A DNA stretch of 64,000 nt from assembly GCA_958295485.1 (NCBI GenBank), contig OY282354.1, positions 806,001-870,000 on the forward strand, in the 5' to 3' direction. Shown here in pieces: positions 63,485 through 64,000 of the stretch. The stretch's first letter is position 1. Each line of letters starts with the position of its first letter. Below the pieces are notes generated by a model. The model made no database searches. It saw only the letters and a program-made list of their open reading frames with translations, and was not told the origin of the DNA. This DNA is from an uncultured Gammaproteobacteria bacterium (GTDB lineage Bacteria > Pseudomonadota > Gammaproteobacteria > Eutrophobiales > Eutrophobiaceae). The translations under genes and the position numbers were made by a program.

Positions 63485-64000
63485 TCTATTGGCAGTCAAT
63501 CTTTTTTTCCTTGCGGACGTTTATTCGGGGGGTATCCCGACGGTTGACGTCGGCGTGATAGCCCAACAAGTCCGTTCATACCAACAGCAGCTGCGGGACT
63601 TTGAAACCCAGCTCGAACAGGTGGGCATCAGCAGCGCTCAATTAAGCGCCTTGAATAAACAATTCAGCCAGACCCTCAAGGAATACGACGATTATCTCCG
63701 ACAGGTAAAAGGCCTGCGCCACCTTATCTCGCGCAAGGATTGGGAGGGCTTGTTCCAGGCGCTCAAAAATCAACATGGCATCAGCGCCTATTCCCGGATA
63801 CCCACGCTGAATGCGGCCGGGCCGGCCGGCCGCCAGGCAATCGACGCCCAGGTAAGCTCACTTTATACCGTGCCGGCGGTGGCCGACGACGTGCGTCGGC
63901 AAATCGAGGCCATCGGCGCGGACCCCGACCCCTGGGTGGTCAACGCTGAAAGACAACAGGCGCGCTATGCGGCGTACAGGGATCAGTTGGAAATCGTAAA
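63468..64000 (+). CDS. virB5: VirB5/TrbJ-like T4SS protein, 3' end outside window
   Basis: At least 177 codons from ATG 63468, following GAAGGGAGGGAG. A signal peptide (MKKRLSLLAVNLFFLADVYS) is followed by a helical, glutamine-rich part: IAQQVRSYQQQLRDFETQLE, LSALNKQFSQTLKEYDDYLR and LISRKDWEGLFQALKNQ. This is the VirB5/TrbJ pattern of a secreted minor pilus component. The C-terminus lies beyond the window. Confidence 0.72.
   Translation, partial: MKKRLSLLAVNLFFLADVYSGGIPTVDVGVIAQQVRSYQQQLRDFETQLEQVGISSAQLSALNKQFSQTLKEYDDYLRQVKGLRHLISRKDWEGLFQALKNQHGISAYSRIPTLNAAGPAGRQAIDAQVSSLYTVPAVADDVRRQIEAIGADPDPWVVNAERQQARYAAYRDQLEIV

Overview
The window looks like a chromosome segment of a gammaproteobacterium: recC-recB-recD order, HspQ, a LiuR-controlled leucine catabolism operon, a TonB-dependent receptor and a REP-associated tyrosine transposase all fit. 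The species cannot be named from the sequence. The density of toxin-antitoxin remnants and tandem duplications suggests a repeat-rich, host-associated or niche-restricted lineage, but this is inference.

Layout. 1-5 kb: a coiled-coil protein edge, an SDR dehydrogenase, a damaged vapBC locus, an enoyl-CoA hydratase-like protein and an acyl-CoA synthetase. 5-7.5 kb: metY-like sulfhydrylase and a phospholipase D-like protein. 7.5-12.9 kb: surface glycan genes, including a nonulosonate (sialic or legionaminic type) set neuB, neuC, neuA. 13-19.2 kb: higBA-like TA pair, LLM-class oxidoreductase, secreted sulfatase, GFA-type protein, and two TA loci with broken PIN toxins. 19.2-26 kb: liuRABCD with two LiuR-type operators. 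26-29.8 kb: a RAYT transposase with its REP hairpins, an AAA ATPase cassette, and fragments of hicAB and another antitoxin. 30-36.7 kb: a prepilin-like protein, an ABC ATPase with a scrambled 3' end, a putative molybdenum carrier, TerB, HspQ, an AraC regulator, and three tandem-repeat arrays, each enclosed by inverted repeats. 36.7-42 kb: amidase, TonB receptor, gshA. 42-50.7 kb: a defence island with a complete type II Zorya (zorA, zorB, zorE), a truncated STAS/ATPase-type gene, an IS3-family fragment, the 3' half of a DNA methyltransferase, an ImmA/DUF4411 TA pair, a broken membrane protein and a DarT-DarG fusion. 50.9-59.9 kb: recC, recB, recD in one overlapping operon. 60-64 kb: the start of a type IV secretion cluster (virB3, virB2, virB4, virB5) behind a strong-looking promoter.

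Three themes stand out. First, tandem duplications of about 70-180 bp span gene junctions at least five times and leave chimeric mini-ORFs (end of the upstream gene joined to the start of the downstream gene). Second, repeats accumulate inside palindromic frames: 24-bp, about 70-bp and 32-bp arrays sit between inverted repeats, and CTCTCCC...GGGAGAG palindromes are inserted in frame in liuD, recB and recD, where recB has also grown a 24-bp coding repeat between helicase motifs II and III. Third, antitoxins or immunity halves survive while several toxins are truncated, including a VapB whose presumed toxin-binding peptide is present three times.
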